DNA of 64,000 nt, from contig VXAZ01001038.1 of the NCBI GenBank assembly GCA_013399875.1, positions 1 to 64,000 on the forward strand, in the 5' to 3' direction. Source of the DNA: Gymnorhina tibicen. Taxonomy: Eukaryota > Chordata > Aves > Passeriformes > Artamidae. Of this stretch, positions 50,601 through 62,510 are shown in pieces (position 1 is the first letter of the stretch; every line of letters starts with the position of its first letter). Below the pieces are notes generated by a model. It was not told where the DNA came from. It made no database searches and saw only the letters and a list, made by a program, of their open reading frames with translations. Made by a program: the position numbers and the translations under genes.

Positions 50601-53600
50601 ACATATTACAGCATGATCCAGCTTGGAGCAGCTGTTATCTTTGCAAAGAATGAAACTTAATACATTGAGAAAGATAACTGAAGGAAGAATTCTGGATGTC
50701 ACATCAACAGGGAATAGTGAATAGCTGTTTTCAGTGTGACTGCATTTGCTGCTGCTTTGATTTGTAACATGGTACAGTGAATATAAGTTCTCTGTACTGT
50801 GAAAAAGCCTTCCTTAGCTTTGGTGCTCTTTCAGATTTACCCCAGGAATCAACATTCATGTTGTACCAGGGTGATAACTATTGCACTCTGACTTCCTGGG
50901 GAATTTGTAGCTCTGTGAACTGTTGAAAAATTGTTCATAAATGTTACCAGTGTTTCAGGCGTTCAGATTTTGAAGCCTGGCGTATTATTTTCATTTGAAA
51001 AAAACCTGCCTTATATTAGTGGGGATTTTTAGAAAGGGAGGAGGTTATTCCTTTTGCTTCTCCAAGGCAAGGCTGGGGTCTTCCATGAGGAGGCATAGCA
51101 TCTCTGCTGAGTTTCATGTTTTAAAAGGCTCTAACTGTGGTGTCCTTAACATGTTCGTAACTTGCTGATGTTTCCATGCCAATCCTAAGGTATTGCAGTC
51201 ACCTGCGTGACTGCTGGGGGTGCCACAGATTTTTCTGTTCTGACTTTCCTCAGATTTCCCTGTAGCAGCAAGTTAGGAACATACATCTTAAGTGAATTGG
51301 TTGATGAGATTTGAGAAAAATCAAGGGGGATACCTTTGTTCACAATGGCCAGTGGGTTTGAATTTTAAGGTGTTGTAGAATAGACAAATATTAAAACGCT
51401 GCCTTTTATAAGCAAGGCAGTATTGCTTAACCAGAACACTTGAAAAAGACAAACACCAAGCAGGGATTCCCAGGGGAGTTGTTTCTGCAAGTGCATAGTT
51501 ATCCATCTCCTAAACCAGGCTGCCTTCATCTGCCTGGTGTTCCATAACAGTGTGTTTCTATCTTCAGTTCTTACCAAAGATCTGCCTTTTATTCCAGTGT
51601 ATTTCCATATCCTAGGTGATTGGATTCTGTAGTTGGTCTTGAACAGTTTCAGTGTTTCCTAAAAATAAACACTTTTTGTGGCAGGTAGAGGCACTCAAGT
51701 GATCTGTTCTTCATGGATAAGTGCAGATCCCCTCGAGTTCACATTCTTCTCATGCAAAGTGCAGAAATAAAGCCCTGCTTCTTCTAGGACAGCTCCTGTC
51801 TGAGAAACTACTTGAAGCATTTGATAGGGGAGTCCTCTATTAAAAAAGAATAAAAAGAATGAAGATGAATGAGAAAATTTACCTCTGTCTGGTGTTCTGT
51901 TGTCTTTCAGTGTGACAATAGTCTTTTTTGTTATTGCACAATCCCATATGAAGTATTTCTGTGGATGCATTCATATTTCCTGTTCTGATTAATCTTAAAT
52001 TTATGAATATGAGAAGGTGACTAGCTCTTCAGAGGTTAGCTGATGTCTGTTGCATACAGCAGTTCCAAACCTGTGTGTGAAAACAGCCTTTTCTAGCAGA
52101 CTGTTAATTCTTGAAAACATGTTCCTCTCTCTCACATGGTGTAAACAGAAGGGGATACTCTAGTACTTACTGTACCGTGCTAATAAGATCTAATCCTAAA
52201 TTAATTTCTTACTCAATCCAGCATGAAAAATAAATAACATTTCTAGCTCTATCTTCAGTAGTGCTTTCCTGAAGTCTTGCTTCCAATGGCTCTGCTTTTC
52301 CAGGTGAAAATCCTGGCCCAGAATGAGAACAGCAAGCTGCAAGCTGCTCTTGTCAGCAACCTGAAGAGTGCAGTCACAGCAGCCTTCCTCATGTTGCCAG
52401 AGAGCTTCTCTGAAGAGGACCTTTACATGCAGATTGCAGGACTCTCCTACTCTGGTGAGTCTGTGGGGTCTGAAGTGGCTGAGGAGAAGAGCTGTAGTTG
52501 GAGCTGTTGTACCACAGTTGGAGTCTCCTGTGTGATAAATCATCTGCCTTCTTGCTTTGGGCCTGTACTGCTGCATGCACCAAAAATTCTGTCTGAATGG
52601 TGGGTTACATAACAGCTCCAAAACACTAATGGGGCTTATTCACAGGAAATAGGTGTACATGCTGCTTATACCTGCTTGTTTTATGAACAGCTAAGTGTGA
52701 GTGATTGGGTATGATGAAATAATGTGGGTTCTCTTCTGTTTGCATGGATTGTATTTTGGTGTAATGTTTCAAAACCTTGGGAAAAAAATTTTTCTTTCCA
52801 CTCAGTGCCATGTTGAGTCATCTGATAGTCTGACTCATACCTTGTCATCTCTTTTTGAGTGTGCTGTGTTTCTGGTTCTTATTTAGTTAACTTAAAGATC
52901 CAGATTATGATTCTTTGATTTACATTTAATGCTCCTGGTTGGTACTTGCTGAGTTTCTTTATTTTAGTCATCAGTTAGGAAATTGGTAGGAAAAATATTG
53001 AAGAAACTACTGCAAATGGCTCTTCAATTTAAGATGTAATTGTTACAATTTAACTCAGCATTGCTTTTTAAATGCTGACATCCTTACTGAAATTACTATG
53101 AACGAGTTTGGTTGGAGTTGTGCTTTACACAGCACTTCCTTTGCTCATGCAGAAATGCAAGTTTGGCTTTTAAAGAAAGCACAGGGTGGGTCTAAGCTGC
53201 AGCTTGGCCATGCTGAGGAGTGTTGCTGTTTTATGTAACACTTCTGAGCACAGTTCTGATTGCAACTGGCTTTTCCAGAGCAGTTCTTCTCTGAATTGTT
53301 GCCTGTTTTAAAGCACCAGGAAGAGGGTGCTGACGGTGGCATTGCCAGCCAGGGATATTTGCTGCTTATCTGCCCACCTGAAACCTGCCCAGCACTGGGA
53401 CTGGATTCTTGGTGGGCATCAGTGACCAAGATACTTTCTTACATGCTCTTTGAAACAGTGCAGTTAAACAAAAACCAATAAAATGCTGAGACTGGCTGTG
53501 CTGCGTGGACAAAGCTGAAGCAATACAGCTCCCAGTTGAGAATGCACAAGAAAAAGGCTGCTTCTGGATATTTATTTTGCTGCCATTTTGTTAAGTCTTT

Positions 53601-56600
53601 CAGAGGCTGTACTAGTAGACAAAATTGATTTTATGTGTTACTCTAATCAGTCTCCTTGGAGACTGCTGAAAAGAGCTGTTCATGCTTTAATTTAGAAAAT
53701 GTTTATCCTTTATTTTTTTTCTGCATTTTTTAAGAGCACTGAGTCACTACCATTTATACACGAAGTGTTTGTTTTGTGGCCTGGCATAAACTGAAATAAA
53801 CTAAGGAAGGCTAGCAAGTTGCCACCTTTCAACAACATTTATCTCCTGAATGTGGGAAGTGGGAAAAGGAATTGATTCAGAATTTTGGTTGTTGGTACAA
53901 GCTACACTGAGCATCTAACTCCTGGCTGGAAACCCAGGAAGCAGCCAGGCTAGTACCTAACAGAGGTAGTGGAATGCTTTCATACAGACTGACTGTCTTT
54001 TCACTTATTCTCTTTGAAACTTTTCAGTCAGGTATCAGAAAAGGAAGTGTAAAGGCCAGTAATGTAACAGTGGTGTTGAAAGGAATTTCTTTTTGAAACT
54101 ACCAAAACAAAACACGGCTAAGAGGAAAGGGTGATCCAGTGATCTTACCATGAGTGCCACTAGCTGAACTCCAGGTACTGCCCTCGGAGTGCAGAAACAA
54201 TGCGAATTATTTCCTCTCAAACTGGAAAATGTAAGCTCATTTGCTTGTGGATACAAAGTATGAGGACTGGGCAATTTGTTTAGTAATCTGTTAAGACTGA
54301 GGTATGGTTGCAAAGAATGTAACTGTTACTGCCACTTGACAGCTGGAATTGTTTTGTTGCCCGAGTGAAAATGTGGACACGTGGGCTGATGACATTTTAT
54401 CAGAGGCCACATAAAAATGTGTGCCTTCAAGGACATTTTTTCTGTGCTTGAAGGTATTTGAATAGTTCTTTTTACTACCAGGTGAACCTTATTGTGGATT
54501 ATATAGGCATATATAATATTGGAGAATAGTTTTACATGACAGCTCTGTACTATGTTGGTTTCTGTTATATTCTCCTTCTTTCTGTTTTTAGGTTTTTCCT
54601 AATGGCTTCACTCTCTCTTTTCCTGACTAGGTGATTTCAGAATGATAATAGGAGAAGACAAATCCAAAGTGCAGAACATAGTGAAAGCCAACGTTGCCCA
54701 TTTCCAGAAGCTGTACAGTAACATACTCCAGGACTGCCCTCAAGTGGTGTACAAGCACCATCTGGGAAGGCTAGAGGCAAGTGTTCTCCTTCTAAACAGC
54801 TTCAAACCAAGCAAGTGGAAGTGCTTTATCACACTGACAGAAGGCAGGAATTACACCATGCACCAAGGAGAGCAGTTGTAGTCTCTGTGCTTGCTGTTTG
54901 TTATGTTTCTGTTGTTTAGTTCATTCTGCCACCAGAAGACTTGCCTTAAATACCAGTTTCTTCATATGGAGGAGCTACTGCTCATTTTCTCTGAGTATGG
55001 GCACAGAACTAGACCCCAGCAAGGCAACCAGAGCAGATCATTGTAAAACGTGTGTTCTAATGACTTCCATATGGAAATAACAGGCTAGGAAGTGAGGAAG
55101 AAACAGATGGTTTGTGTTAGAGAGACCAGGCTGTAACTCAGAGGTGCAACTTTCTGCAGTCAAAAACTGCATCTCACGGAAAACCTCATCAAGTGCTAGC
55201 TGTGATGATCAGCTGACTAAACCCAAGTGATATTCTGGCATTAATACCCACACAAAACCATTTTTTCCTTAGTTTTTGGGAAATCCAGAATGACCATGAT
55301 CTCAAATTCCACCTTTCTGGTATAACAGTGCAGTTAGGGGGGAGAGATGCCACAGTCAGTAGCAATTTTTCCTCTTGTAATCTGCACGTCCCTGTGTGAA
55401 TATTCAAGCGTGATATAAACTTCATGGTGAAGTCACAAATAGCACCAGTTGTCTCATGGACACAGGCATCTCTTTATCCTCAAGCCTGGGTGATTATCTC
55501 CCAGATGCCACCTTTTAGGATGTGTCTTTGTTAGAAATTGATTTAACTGCAGGCTTGAGCACAGTAAACAGTTTTACTGCAATGCTTTGGGATAAAACAC
55601 AGACAAACCTGTATTGTACTGCAGCTGTCTCCGTGTTTTCTTACTGCTTGTGAATAGTTTGGTGGAAGCAGTATTTAAATGAATTTGGGAAAGAATTAGT
55701 AATACTTCCTTCACGAAAACCTCCCTGTTGTTCTACCTTTAAACAAATCCTGGTAGCATACTGCAAATTTATTGTTGCATAATAAATCTCTCCACAATCC
55801 CATAACAGTCATCAAGACCGTTGATTAAACGCCCTCATTTTGCTGTTGATTTGAAGCAAAGTGCTTTAATACTTTATTGCTCACACCTTCCTCTGGTTGC
55901 TGGCATTCATTCCCCAGCCTGAGGTGGCTGACTGCTGTTGGGGGTGCAGCGAGCACAGAGTAGAACCCCCTGCTCCAGGATACGCAGAGCTACAGAGAAA
56001 ATTCTTTCTTCAAAGGTGCCTCAGAACCAAGGGAAGGCAGACCCCAGCTCTGAGTCTTGGTTCAGGCACGGATTCCTCCCACACAATGCTCAGAGCTGCT
56101 CGCTGTCGGCTGCCTCTGGAGTTGTGGCTGACTCATCTGGAGATCATTTTCTCCACACTGACAAAAGGGAGTGGAGAGGGCAACCAGACTCCTGTCTGAT
56201 GTCTCCATGAAGTGTCTAAAACCTTGTGTGGGAGGGAAGGAGCTCTTCAGATTTTCCTCCACTTTTGGAGAGCTCTGCCCCATCCTGCATTACATTTTGG
56301 AGAAATGTGTACAGGCCTGCGTGTTGGTATCATTGTATTCAAAAAAGGGTTGTTGAATTGCTGATTTAGATTGGAAAATGTGGGATGAATGTTTTCTTCA
56401 AATTATACAAACCAGATGTGGTTTGGAGTTTAAAGCAGAGAAAATGGGTTTCAAACTGCACTTGAAATGTGTGTGTGTCTGCAGTTTGATTATATTCAGG
56501 CAGAAGAAACTCGGCTAAGTGGTCTTTGGGGAACTTTTTTTATATCGTAGTGTACTTATGTTTCCAAAGGAAATTGGATACAACAGAAATGATACAGTTT

Positions 56601-59214
56601 CAATGAAAACTTACTTGCAGACACAGCAAGATCATGTGTGTCTTCCCTTGAATAAAAACCCTTGCACTGAGTCATTCTTCAGGTTGAGACCTGAGGTACT
56701 GCATTTCCCTGTGCTTGGGAAGCTTTTATTAGCATTGTCAATGACCTTTTCTAGTGAAACGGATCAGGTTCTGTGAGACATTTATCAGAGGCCAGTTTCC
56801 TGACTCCTTTAAAAAAACAGAGAACTGAATGTTTTTAATGCCTTATTTTCATAACTTTCAGATTGATAAAAGTCCAGAAGGTCAATTTACACAACTTATG
56901 GCTTTACCAAAGACTCTGCAACAAAAGATAACTGCTCTGGTAAACCCTCCTGGAAAGAACAGAGATGTGGAAGAAGCTTTACTGCAAGTTGCCCATGACC
57001 CTGACTGTGGATTTGTGGTGCATCAGGGTAGGTCTGGACCAATGTCTGTAACCTCCTTTAAGACACGATAGGTATACAAATCTATTGTGTATGTTCTTCT
57101 ATTTCAGCAGGGTGATTCAAAGAGCAGGGTGAAAAAATCCAGATTAATCATGAAATACATTCCTGAAAACTTGGGTTTGGATTTGATTGACAAGCAGACA
57201 AGCTTGTCTGAAATATTATCAGTAGCATTCCTGGTGATACAGGAAGATGTGTTGTGGTTTGGGTCCTGAAAGAGGCAGCATTTAGGGAATAGTGCGGCCT
57301 GCTTAGATCACCTGATCTGATGCTTCCATCTTCAGACAAATCTTCATCAAAATATTAAGCTTTATATCCTCCCAGTCATACACTGCAAGGCTGAGGTCAT
57401 TTTCTGACTTGCTGACATTACCCTTCCCAGTCATCATGGTTAGCCCAGACATGTGAGCCCTGGCAGAGAGCTCCAGCTTGGAGGGAAAAGGCTGAGGTGC
57501 TGCTCATCAGCACAACTGCTCTGAGGCAAGATTATGTCATAGGAGCAAGTTAAAGCTGATGCTGCAGACACCAGTGTTCTGGTACACTGCAGGAAAATGA
57601 AAACGTTTAGTACCTGGTATCCTTAATGTATATTAAGAACTTGAGGCATTTTCTGTTCCAGGTAGCAAATTTTGCGAGCTCCCTGAGCACAGCAACAATT
57701 CCCTAGATGCCTGGGAGCCACCAGACACTAACCACCTGCTGAGGGAGCTCTCAGACTGATTTCTTTGGGGCAAATAAAGCTCCTGGGTGTTGCAGTTCTC
57801 CAGGCAGCATGGGATGATTGGACATGGAGGTGTCCAGCTTCTTTCATGGCACCTTCTGTGCTGGGCTGCAACAATCATGGGATAAAAACCTGGATAAAAG
57901 CTGGATGTGGGAGCAGGGGATGCAGTGTTTGAGCTGCACACAGAGCCCTGAGTCACGCCCTGAGCTCATTATGCTGGTGGCTGTGTTTCTGTAGCTCTGG
58001 CAGGCACAGCTGGGACTGCACAGGGAGCAGCAGTGCAGTATCAAACCCTGGACAGATCTTCTCAGACCCAGCAGTTTAAACTCTGAGGAGAACAAATCAA
58101 GATGCTCTTACTTTTGTGGCCAAAGGACTTTCCTAATTCATCAGCCTGGGTAAAGGCCAGGCCAAGCTGTTTGGGAATCCTACAAGACAAAGCTGATTAC
58201 TCAAGTTGAACTGCATTGTCCCAAGATATTTTGCTACATAGATGTGATTTGTTCCTTTCTCTTACCTATTCCTACCCTTCAAATGATTTTCCAGTGGAAT
58301 ATGGTATCCTTTCTTATCCATGGATTACCCTAAGCTTTGTTCTTCATTATGGAAGTCGCTTTGAAGGAAGGATTTAAAAATATTTGAAATTATGTTCTAT
58401 GGGTCAATGCAGAATGTGTCAGTTTGGAAGACTAGCTCTGAGACTGCTGTATTTGTACATTTTTTTCAAGTATTTAGTGATGTGAGTAGTTTTGTACATA
58501 TCAGTATGCTTTTATATATGGTAGGACAAATATAACTTCATAGTTCTGAAAAAGAAATGGAAGGTTTTATTTACCATTCTGTTAATACCTAAGAACCCCT
58601 GGATGATGAGAACTGAATGTGCCACAGTGCAAAGTGGTAAACAAGCCTTATCTCCAAAAGCTGGTAATTTAGAAAAGCCAGGCAAGCACTGCACAACAGA
58701 GGTATCTCTGCTTGATCAGAGAAGTGCCAAATCCCAATTTCGTGTTGAAGTAAACAGGGAGTATAATTTGTTCTGCTCTAGAATGTTAATTTACCAGCAC
58801 TTAGATGAAACAACTGTGAATCCTTTGTGATTAATCATCTTAGTAGAGAACTGATGGGAACACTAAATAAATGGATTTGATCAATTCCTACTGCTTGTTG
58901 TCTGTTTTAATATTGATCTGGGGGTTTTTTTCTGCATGTTATATATAAAATAAAATAGTTTAGGGAATACTTTTAATTAGTATGAAAAAGCAGAGCAAAC
59001 CCAAGTCTTCTCAGTTTAAGTGTATGTTTTACTTTCAGGCTAGCTTGATTGTGTAACTGGAACAATATTTAACTTGTGCATGGTGGAGGGTAAAAAAAAT
59101 CACCACACAAGTGCTGAGATGGGTAACATCTGTGTGCTTTTCCCTCTGCAGGCATTTCAGGAATTGTGAGATCCTCCAGTATAGTGCAGAGTGTTAAAAC
59201 CATCCTGACAGCTG
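47411..59214 (+). CDS. TAMM41: TAMM41, mitochondrial CDP-diacylglycerol synthase (seven of about eight coding exons; 3' end outside window)
   Basis: The enzyme makes CDP-diacylglycerol from phosphatidic acid and CTP at the matrix side of the inner mitochondrial membrane, the first committed step to phosphatidylglycerol and cardiolipin. Coding exons are 47411-47548, 48388-48567, 49819-49911, 52304-52454, 54631-54776, 56862-57027 and 59152-59214. They join in frame without a stop to give 312 residues. Conserved features are the nucleotidyltransferase YGSGV loop at residues 30-34, the acidic strand DFVFAVDD at 51-58, HYSFLK at about 73-78, YGAGIYYN, GRLQKP, the AFLMLPESFSEED block, SPEGQFTQLM, PPGKNRDVEE and VAHDPDCG. 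These match vertebrate TAMM41 closely from memory. The mammalian protein is about 337 residues, so a terminal exon of about 25 codons is absent. Intron 5 is GC-AG; the other closed introns are GT-AG. Identification is very secure; exon edges come from splice signals and homology. Confidence 0.96.
47549..48387 (+). other. TAMM41: TAMM41 intron 1 (839 bp)
   Basis: GTGAGC donor and TTATCCTCAG acceptor. The first 70 bases continue the CpG island and the rest is unremarkable. Frames within it are chance continuations of exon 1. Confidence 0.9.
48388..48567 (+). CDS. TAMM41: TAMM41 coding exon 2
   Basis: 60 codons (residues 47-106), phase 0 at both ends, between a pyrimidine-tract acceptor ending CCTCAG and the consensus donor AGG/GTAAGT. 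It carries the acidic nucleotidyltransferase strand DFVFAVDD, expected to help bind the metal ion and CTP, and the family motifs HYSFLK and YGAGIYYN. Skipping it would keep the frame but remove the catalytic acidic residues. Confidence 0.96.
48568..49818 (+). other. TAMM41: TAMM41 intron 2 (1251 bp)
   Basis: GTAAGT donor and TTTCTTTCCAG acceptor. No exon, transposon or RNA gene is seen inside it. Confidence 0.9.
49819..49911 (+). CDS. TAMM41: TAMM41 coding exon 3
   Basis: 31 codons (residues 107-137), phase 0 at both ends. It encodes IKYGVIST, ALIEDL and YVAGRLQKP, all conserved in the family. The donor GTAACT lacks G at +5 and follows CCG, so it is a weak 5' splice site. Because the exon is symmetric, skipping would not shift the frame. 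Confidence 0.95.
49912..52303 (+). other. TAMM41: TAMM41 intron 3 (2392 bp)
   Basis: GTAACT donor and CTGCTTTTCCAG acceptor. No recognisable element is found. The minus-strand frames at 51321-51577 and 51695-51970 show no family resemblance. Confidence 0.9.
52304..52454 (+). CDS. TAMM41: TAMM41 coding exon 4
   Basis: 50 codons plus one base (residues 138-187 and the first base of Gly188). It contains the nearly invariant stretch SAVTAAFLMLPESFSEEDL and ends in GLSYS before the strong donor GTGAGT. The first 15 residues (KILAQNENSKLQ) are the most variable part compared with mammals as I recall them. Confidence 0.96.
52455..54630 (+). other. TAMM41: TAMM41 intron 4 (2176 bp)
   Basis: GTGAGT donor and TTTTCCTGACTAG acceptor (phase 1). 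No transposon or RNA gene is recognised. Confidence 0.9.
54631..54776 (+). CDS. TAMM41: TAMM41 coding exon 5 with GC donor
   Basis: 146 bases complete Gly188 and encode residues 189-236, from DFRMIIGEDKSKVQNIVK to YKHHLGRLE. Homology requires the exon to end after CTAGAG, where the intron begins GCAAGT. That is the classic GC donor (AG/GCAAGT), matching U1 at every other position. Using the GT four bases further on would shift the frame and create an immediate stop at the exon 6 junction. Confidence 0.94.
54777..56861 (+). other. TAMM41: TAMM41 intron 5, GC-AG class (2085 bp)
   Basis: It begins GCAAGT and ends AACTTTCAG. GC-AG introns make up about one percent of vertebrate introns (family knowledge). 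The frame at 55897-56199 inside it is a GC-richer patch with no recognised domain. Confidence 0.9.
56862..57027 (+). CDS. TAMM41: TAMM41 coding exon 6
   Basis: 55 codons plus one base (residues 237-291). It encodes IDKSPEGQFTQLMALPKTLQ, PPGKNRDVEEALLQ and VAHDPDCGFVVHQ, all strongly conserved. Acceptor AACTTTCAG, donor GTAGGT. Confidence 0.96.
57028..59151 (+). other. TAMM41: TAMM41 intron 6 (2124 bp)
   Basis: GTAGGT donor and TTTTCCCTCTGCAG acceptor. No recognisable gene or transposon lies in it. Confidence 0.9.
59152..59214 (+). CDS. TAMM41: TAMM41 coding exon 7
   Basis: 63 bases, phase 1 to phase 1. It completes Gly292, encodes ISGIVRSSSIVQSVKTILTA, and ends with the first base of the next codon before donor GTAAGA. 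It corresponds to the mammalian segment around IVRPSSIRQS...GIFTAG as I remember it. It is small and symmetric, so alternative skipping is possible. Confidence 0.92.
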
Positions 59215-60251
59215 GTAAGAATGTGTGTGATTTCTGTCAACATGGGCCTTCTGATTTCACAAAGGAAAAATGACAGGGCCCCAAGACTGTCTCGTTACAG
59301 GAGTTTAAAGAATAAACTTTTTGTGTGTTTAATTAAAAGTCCGTGGAAAAGAAAAACATTTGAAGCAGCGGCTTTATTATAACTATTGCAAAATTATAAA
59401 ATGCTGGAAGGGACTGGAGTCTGTGTCACTCTTAAACAAATAAACAAACAAACCCCTCAACAACCCAAAAATAAGAAAAAAGCAACTTCTGAGTTCAATT
59501 TCATTCTCCATGCAGGCCAGATTTGGCTGATGGGCTCTAGTTCTGCACTTTTTGTATCAAAAAGCCTTAAAGTTGCTCAAATACATTTCTGAACTCATTC
59601 ATACCTATTCCCAATTCTTCCACTAAAGTAGTGATACTCAAACTAAGCCATTACTGGGTTTAAAGGCTGTTATTCCTGCTGAATTCATGTTATCCTGAGT
59701 GCCCTGTGGGGCAGAGCTCTCTGTGTTAGTGCAGGGGTAGGAACAGAAATAGTTAAGTTGTGGATTATTTATGCTCCCTTCCTACCTGTTCTGATGGACA
59801 GATCACCTCTGGGGCTCGTTAGCTGCTCTTGTGTGTCGTGCAGTAAATCACTGACAGCCTCTCTTGGCACTGGCACTTTGGGGGTCCTAATGCATCTTTG
59901 AGGAGCACTTGTAATTTTTATCATGGTTTGTGCACCTGAAACCAGTTATTTGGGAAATGTCTCTATTTTCCTTTGTCTTAAATGCTCTTTGCTTTACATA
60001 TAGTGGCTTTTTTCCCCTTAAAACAAATGATGGTTTCCTTCTAATCAGTTATGTAGAGTTGTATTTTAAAACTATTTTCTACTAGAGGTTTTAGTAGTGA
60101 AAACATATTTTTATGATTTGATTCAAGTAGAGCAAAGCAATTTTGGTCCTTTACCTCCAGCACAAGCCAAATTTGAGCAATTTGAGCAAGGAGGCTTGGG
60201 GGAATGGATTTTTCTTACTTTTTGCATAATTTAGTTTTTTGGGGTTTGTTG

Positions 60252-60264
60252 TTTTTTTTTTTTT
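60252..60264. repeat. Poly(T)13 tract
   Basis: Thirteen consecutive T residues in the last TAMM41 intron. A second T-run occurs at 60459-60470. Simple sequence only. Confidence 0.85.
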
Positions 60265-62228
60265 AATGTATTTACACTCTTCTGCCAGAATCTGGCCAAG
60301 ACCATTAGTGACAGAATTCAGGAGTGCAGTTTAACTGATCAGGGATGTCACCTCAGTATTTTTGAGGTGTGATGTTTGTGTAATCTGCCCTGGAATTGAG
60401 GAGGGATGGGTGTCCATGGCTTTAGGAGTTAGTTAGCAAAAACCTTTTGCCCTTTTAATTTTTTTTTTTTAAATATTTGTCTCCAAACACGATTGAGTTT
60501 ATGTTAAATCTGTCAGTATCTTCTAGATTTTCTCCCATTCACGGTTTCTTAATTTAAAATGCATCCCTAGGGCAGCATTCCTGCTGCTGCCCTGGCTGTG
60601 CCAGCTCTTGGGGCTCTCAATGTTCATAGGATACAGAATTTACACAGAGAAAACAGGAATGTGGCTCCTGCATGGAAGTATTTGCTTGACTCAGGCAAGG
60701 CATGTGTTTTACAGGAAAATGTGGAGCTTGAAATCCAGTCCCTAAGGATGCTGTATTTCTTTCTTTCTTCTTCATCCAAATCTTGTGTAATATTCTGTTC
60801 CCCTAAGACCTATTTTCACACTTTCTAGCAGAGACTTTAGGAAAAGTATAAGGCTCTGACCTTCTGCAGTCTTGACATAATCAAGAGTAGTAGCTTAAAA
60901 TAAAAGAATTACAGAAGAGATTAATGAAATCTGGGGCTCCATTAAGTGAGCTCTTTTTATTGCTGTTCCTAATAACTGTACAAATACTTTGCTTGCAAAA
61001 GAAAGTTTTCCTTAACTCTCTTTGAAGTGTTATAGGGGACACAATCTGTTTTCCTTAGCTGCTTATTTTATCTTAACAACACCAGCAAAGGTGAGATGCC
61101 TGCTCTGGTCCTCAGCATGGCAGTGCAAGGTCCAGCTTTTCCAAATTCAATGTTCAATCAGCAATAGCTGTGCTGAGATGCCATGCTGGGTATTAACATT
61201 ACTGCCAAGGAGCACGAGCATGAGCACAAGAAGGAATTTCGTGGCATTTAAGAGAGCTTTTTTCATCTTTCTCTGCCAATGTGGTTTTCAAGTCGAGCTC
61301 CAGCTCTGTGTTTTTGTTTGTTGCTAAATGCCCTATTTAGTTTTTGAAAATGTGCCTGTGTATTTCTTCAAGTCTGTGGTGAGGTTGCCTCTCTGTTTCC
61401 CATTAGAGATGGCACCAGGGTTTGAATTTGTTTTCCCACATAGCCAGAGTCTGCCTGGGCTTTGGGAACTCACTCTGCAGCTCTTATATTTAGCTCCTCT
61501 GAAGGAGATGTGGATACTTCTTTAGCTTCTTTCTTCTTTATATTTTACTCAAAGAATGCTGGAAGCCTTGAAGATTTTTCTATAAATACAATCTTACAGA
61601 TTAGATCATCAGTTGAAGCAGTTGTTCGAGATAATTTTAAGTTAGCACAAATGTTCTGAACAGAGTTTGTTTGCATGGATTCAAGGATTTTTTTTTTTAA
61701 GGAGCAGGTTTACGTATAAAAGTACTCTGGTTTTGTGGTAGTTACTCTCTTCATCAGCTGCCTGAGCTGATACTGCAGGCCACTGGCTTCACTGGAAATA
61801 TCTGTACAAGGCTTGCATGACACACTACAAATATGTAACTGTTTGCTCCACATGACAGCTCTTCAGCAGCACATGCATCAGTCTTCCTTTTCAAAAGGAA
61901 ATACAGGACACTGCAGCCAGGCAAACCTACCAGGAAACCTTGGGGGACTCACAGCCAAATTGCTGTCTTACAGCACCGACACTTGCAGAGAACTCAGCGT
62001 GGGTTAAGTAAAACCAGACACAAGCTGTGTTTACACCGAAATGCTGTGGGCTCGGTCCCATGCGCATCAGGGCTTTGTTCTGCGTCCTAGAGTGGAAAAA
62101 TCTAAAGGGGAGGTGGAACCACCAAGTCCCAGATTCAGAGCTGAAGCAGAAAGACATTTTCATGTGGTCCAACTGCTTCAGATTCTGAGAGCGAGCCGTA
62201 ATTACAACCATTAGCTTTTCCCGCAGCT

Positions 62229-62510
62229 GTGATTCCCGGGCCCGAGGGCTGCTTTGGGGAGCAGCTGGCTGGACAAACCTGTGCCGTGCCGGTGCCGGGG
62301 CAGCGGCGCGAGCGGCTCGCTCCGGGCGCTGCGTGGAGGCCGGGGAGCGGAGAGGGAGGGAGGAGAACCATCCCTGCTGCCGAGCTGCTGCACGGGGCAG
62401 AGCAGGTGGGCAGCTCAGAGAAGCGCTTTCCTTGCAGGCTGCAGCGGCAGCAGCGTTCGGCTGCGCTGCGGTGCGTCTGCCACGCGCTGGACTGCGCTTC
62501 CAGAAGTGCC
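62229..62510. promoter_or_regulatory. Orphan CpG island inside the last TAMM41 intron
   Basis: I count about 28 CpG dinucleotides in roughly 280 bases (62221-62500), in sequence well above the GC content of its flanks. Dense parts include CAGCGGCGCGAGCGGCTCGC near 62301 and the TGCGGTGCGTCTGCCACGCG stretch near 62467. Frames are open on both strands, as expected in CpG-rich DNA, and none resembles a known protein. In human VGLL4 lies downstream of TAMM41 in the same orientation with several alternative first exons, so this could be an alternative promoter of that gene. It could also be a promoter of a non-coding RNA or of an alternative TAMM41 product. I cannot decide from sequence. Confidence 0.6.

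Noticed and set aside
55897..56356. Possible extra exon in TAMM41 intron 5
   Set aside because: Exons 5 and 6 join perfectly in frame at a conserved junction. The frame here matches nothing.
59215..59275. Read-through of exon 7 as an alternative C-terminus ending in a stop shortly after
   Set aside because: The donor AGCTG/GTAAGA is good and the read-through residues do not match the family's C-terminus. It could only be a minor retained-intron product.
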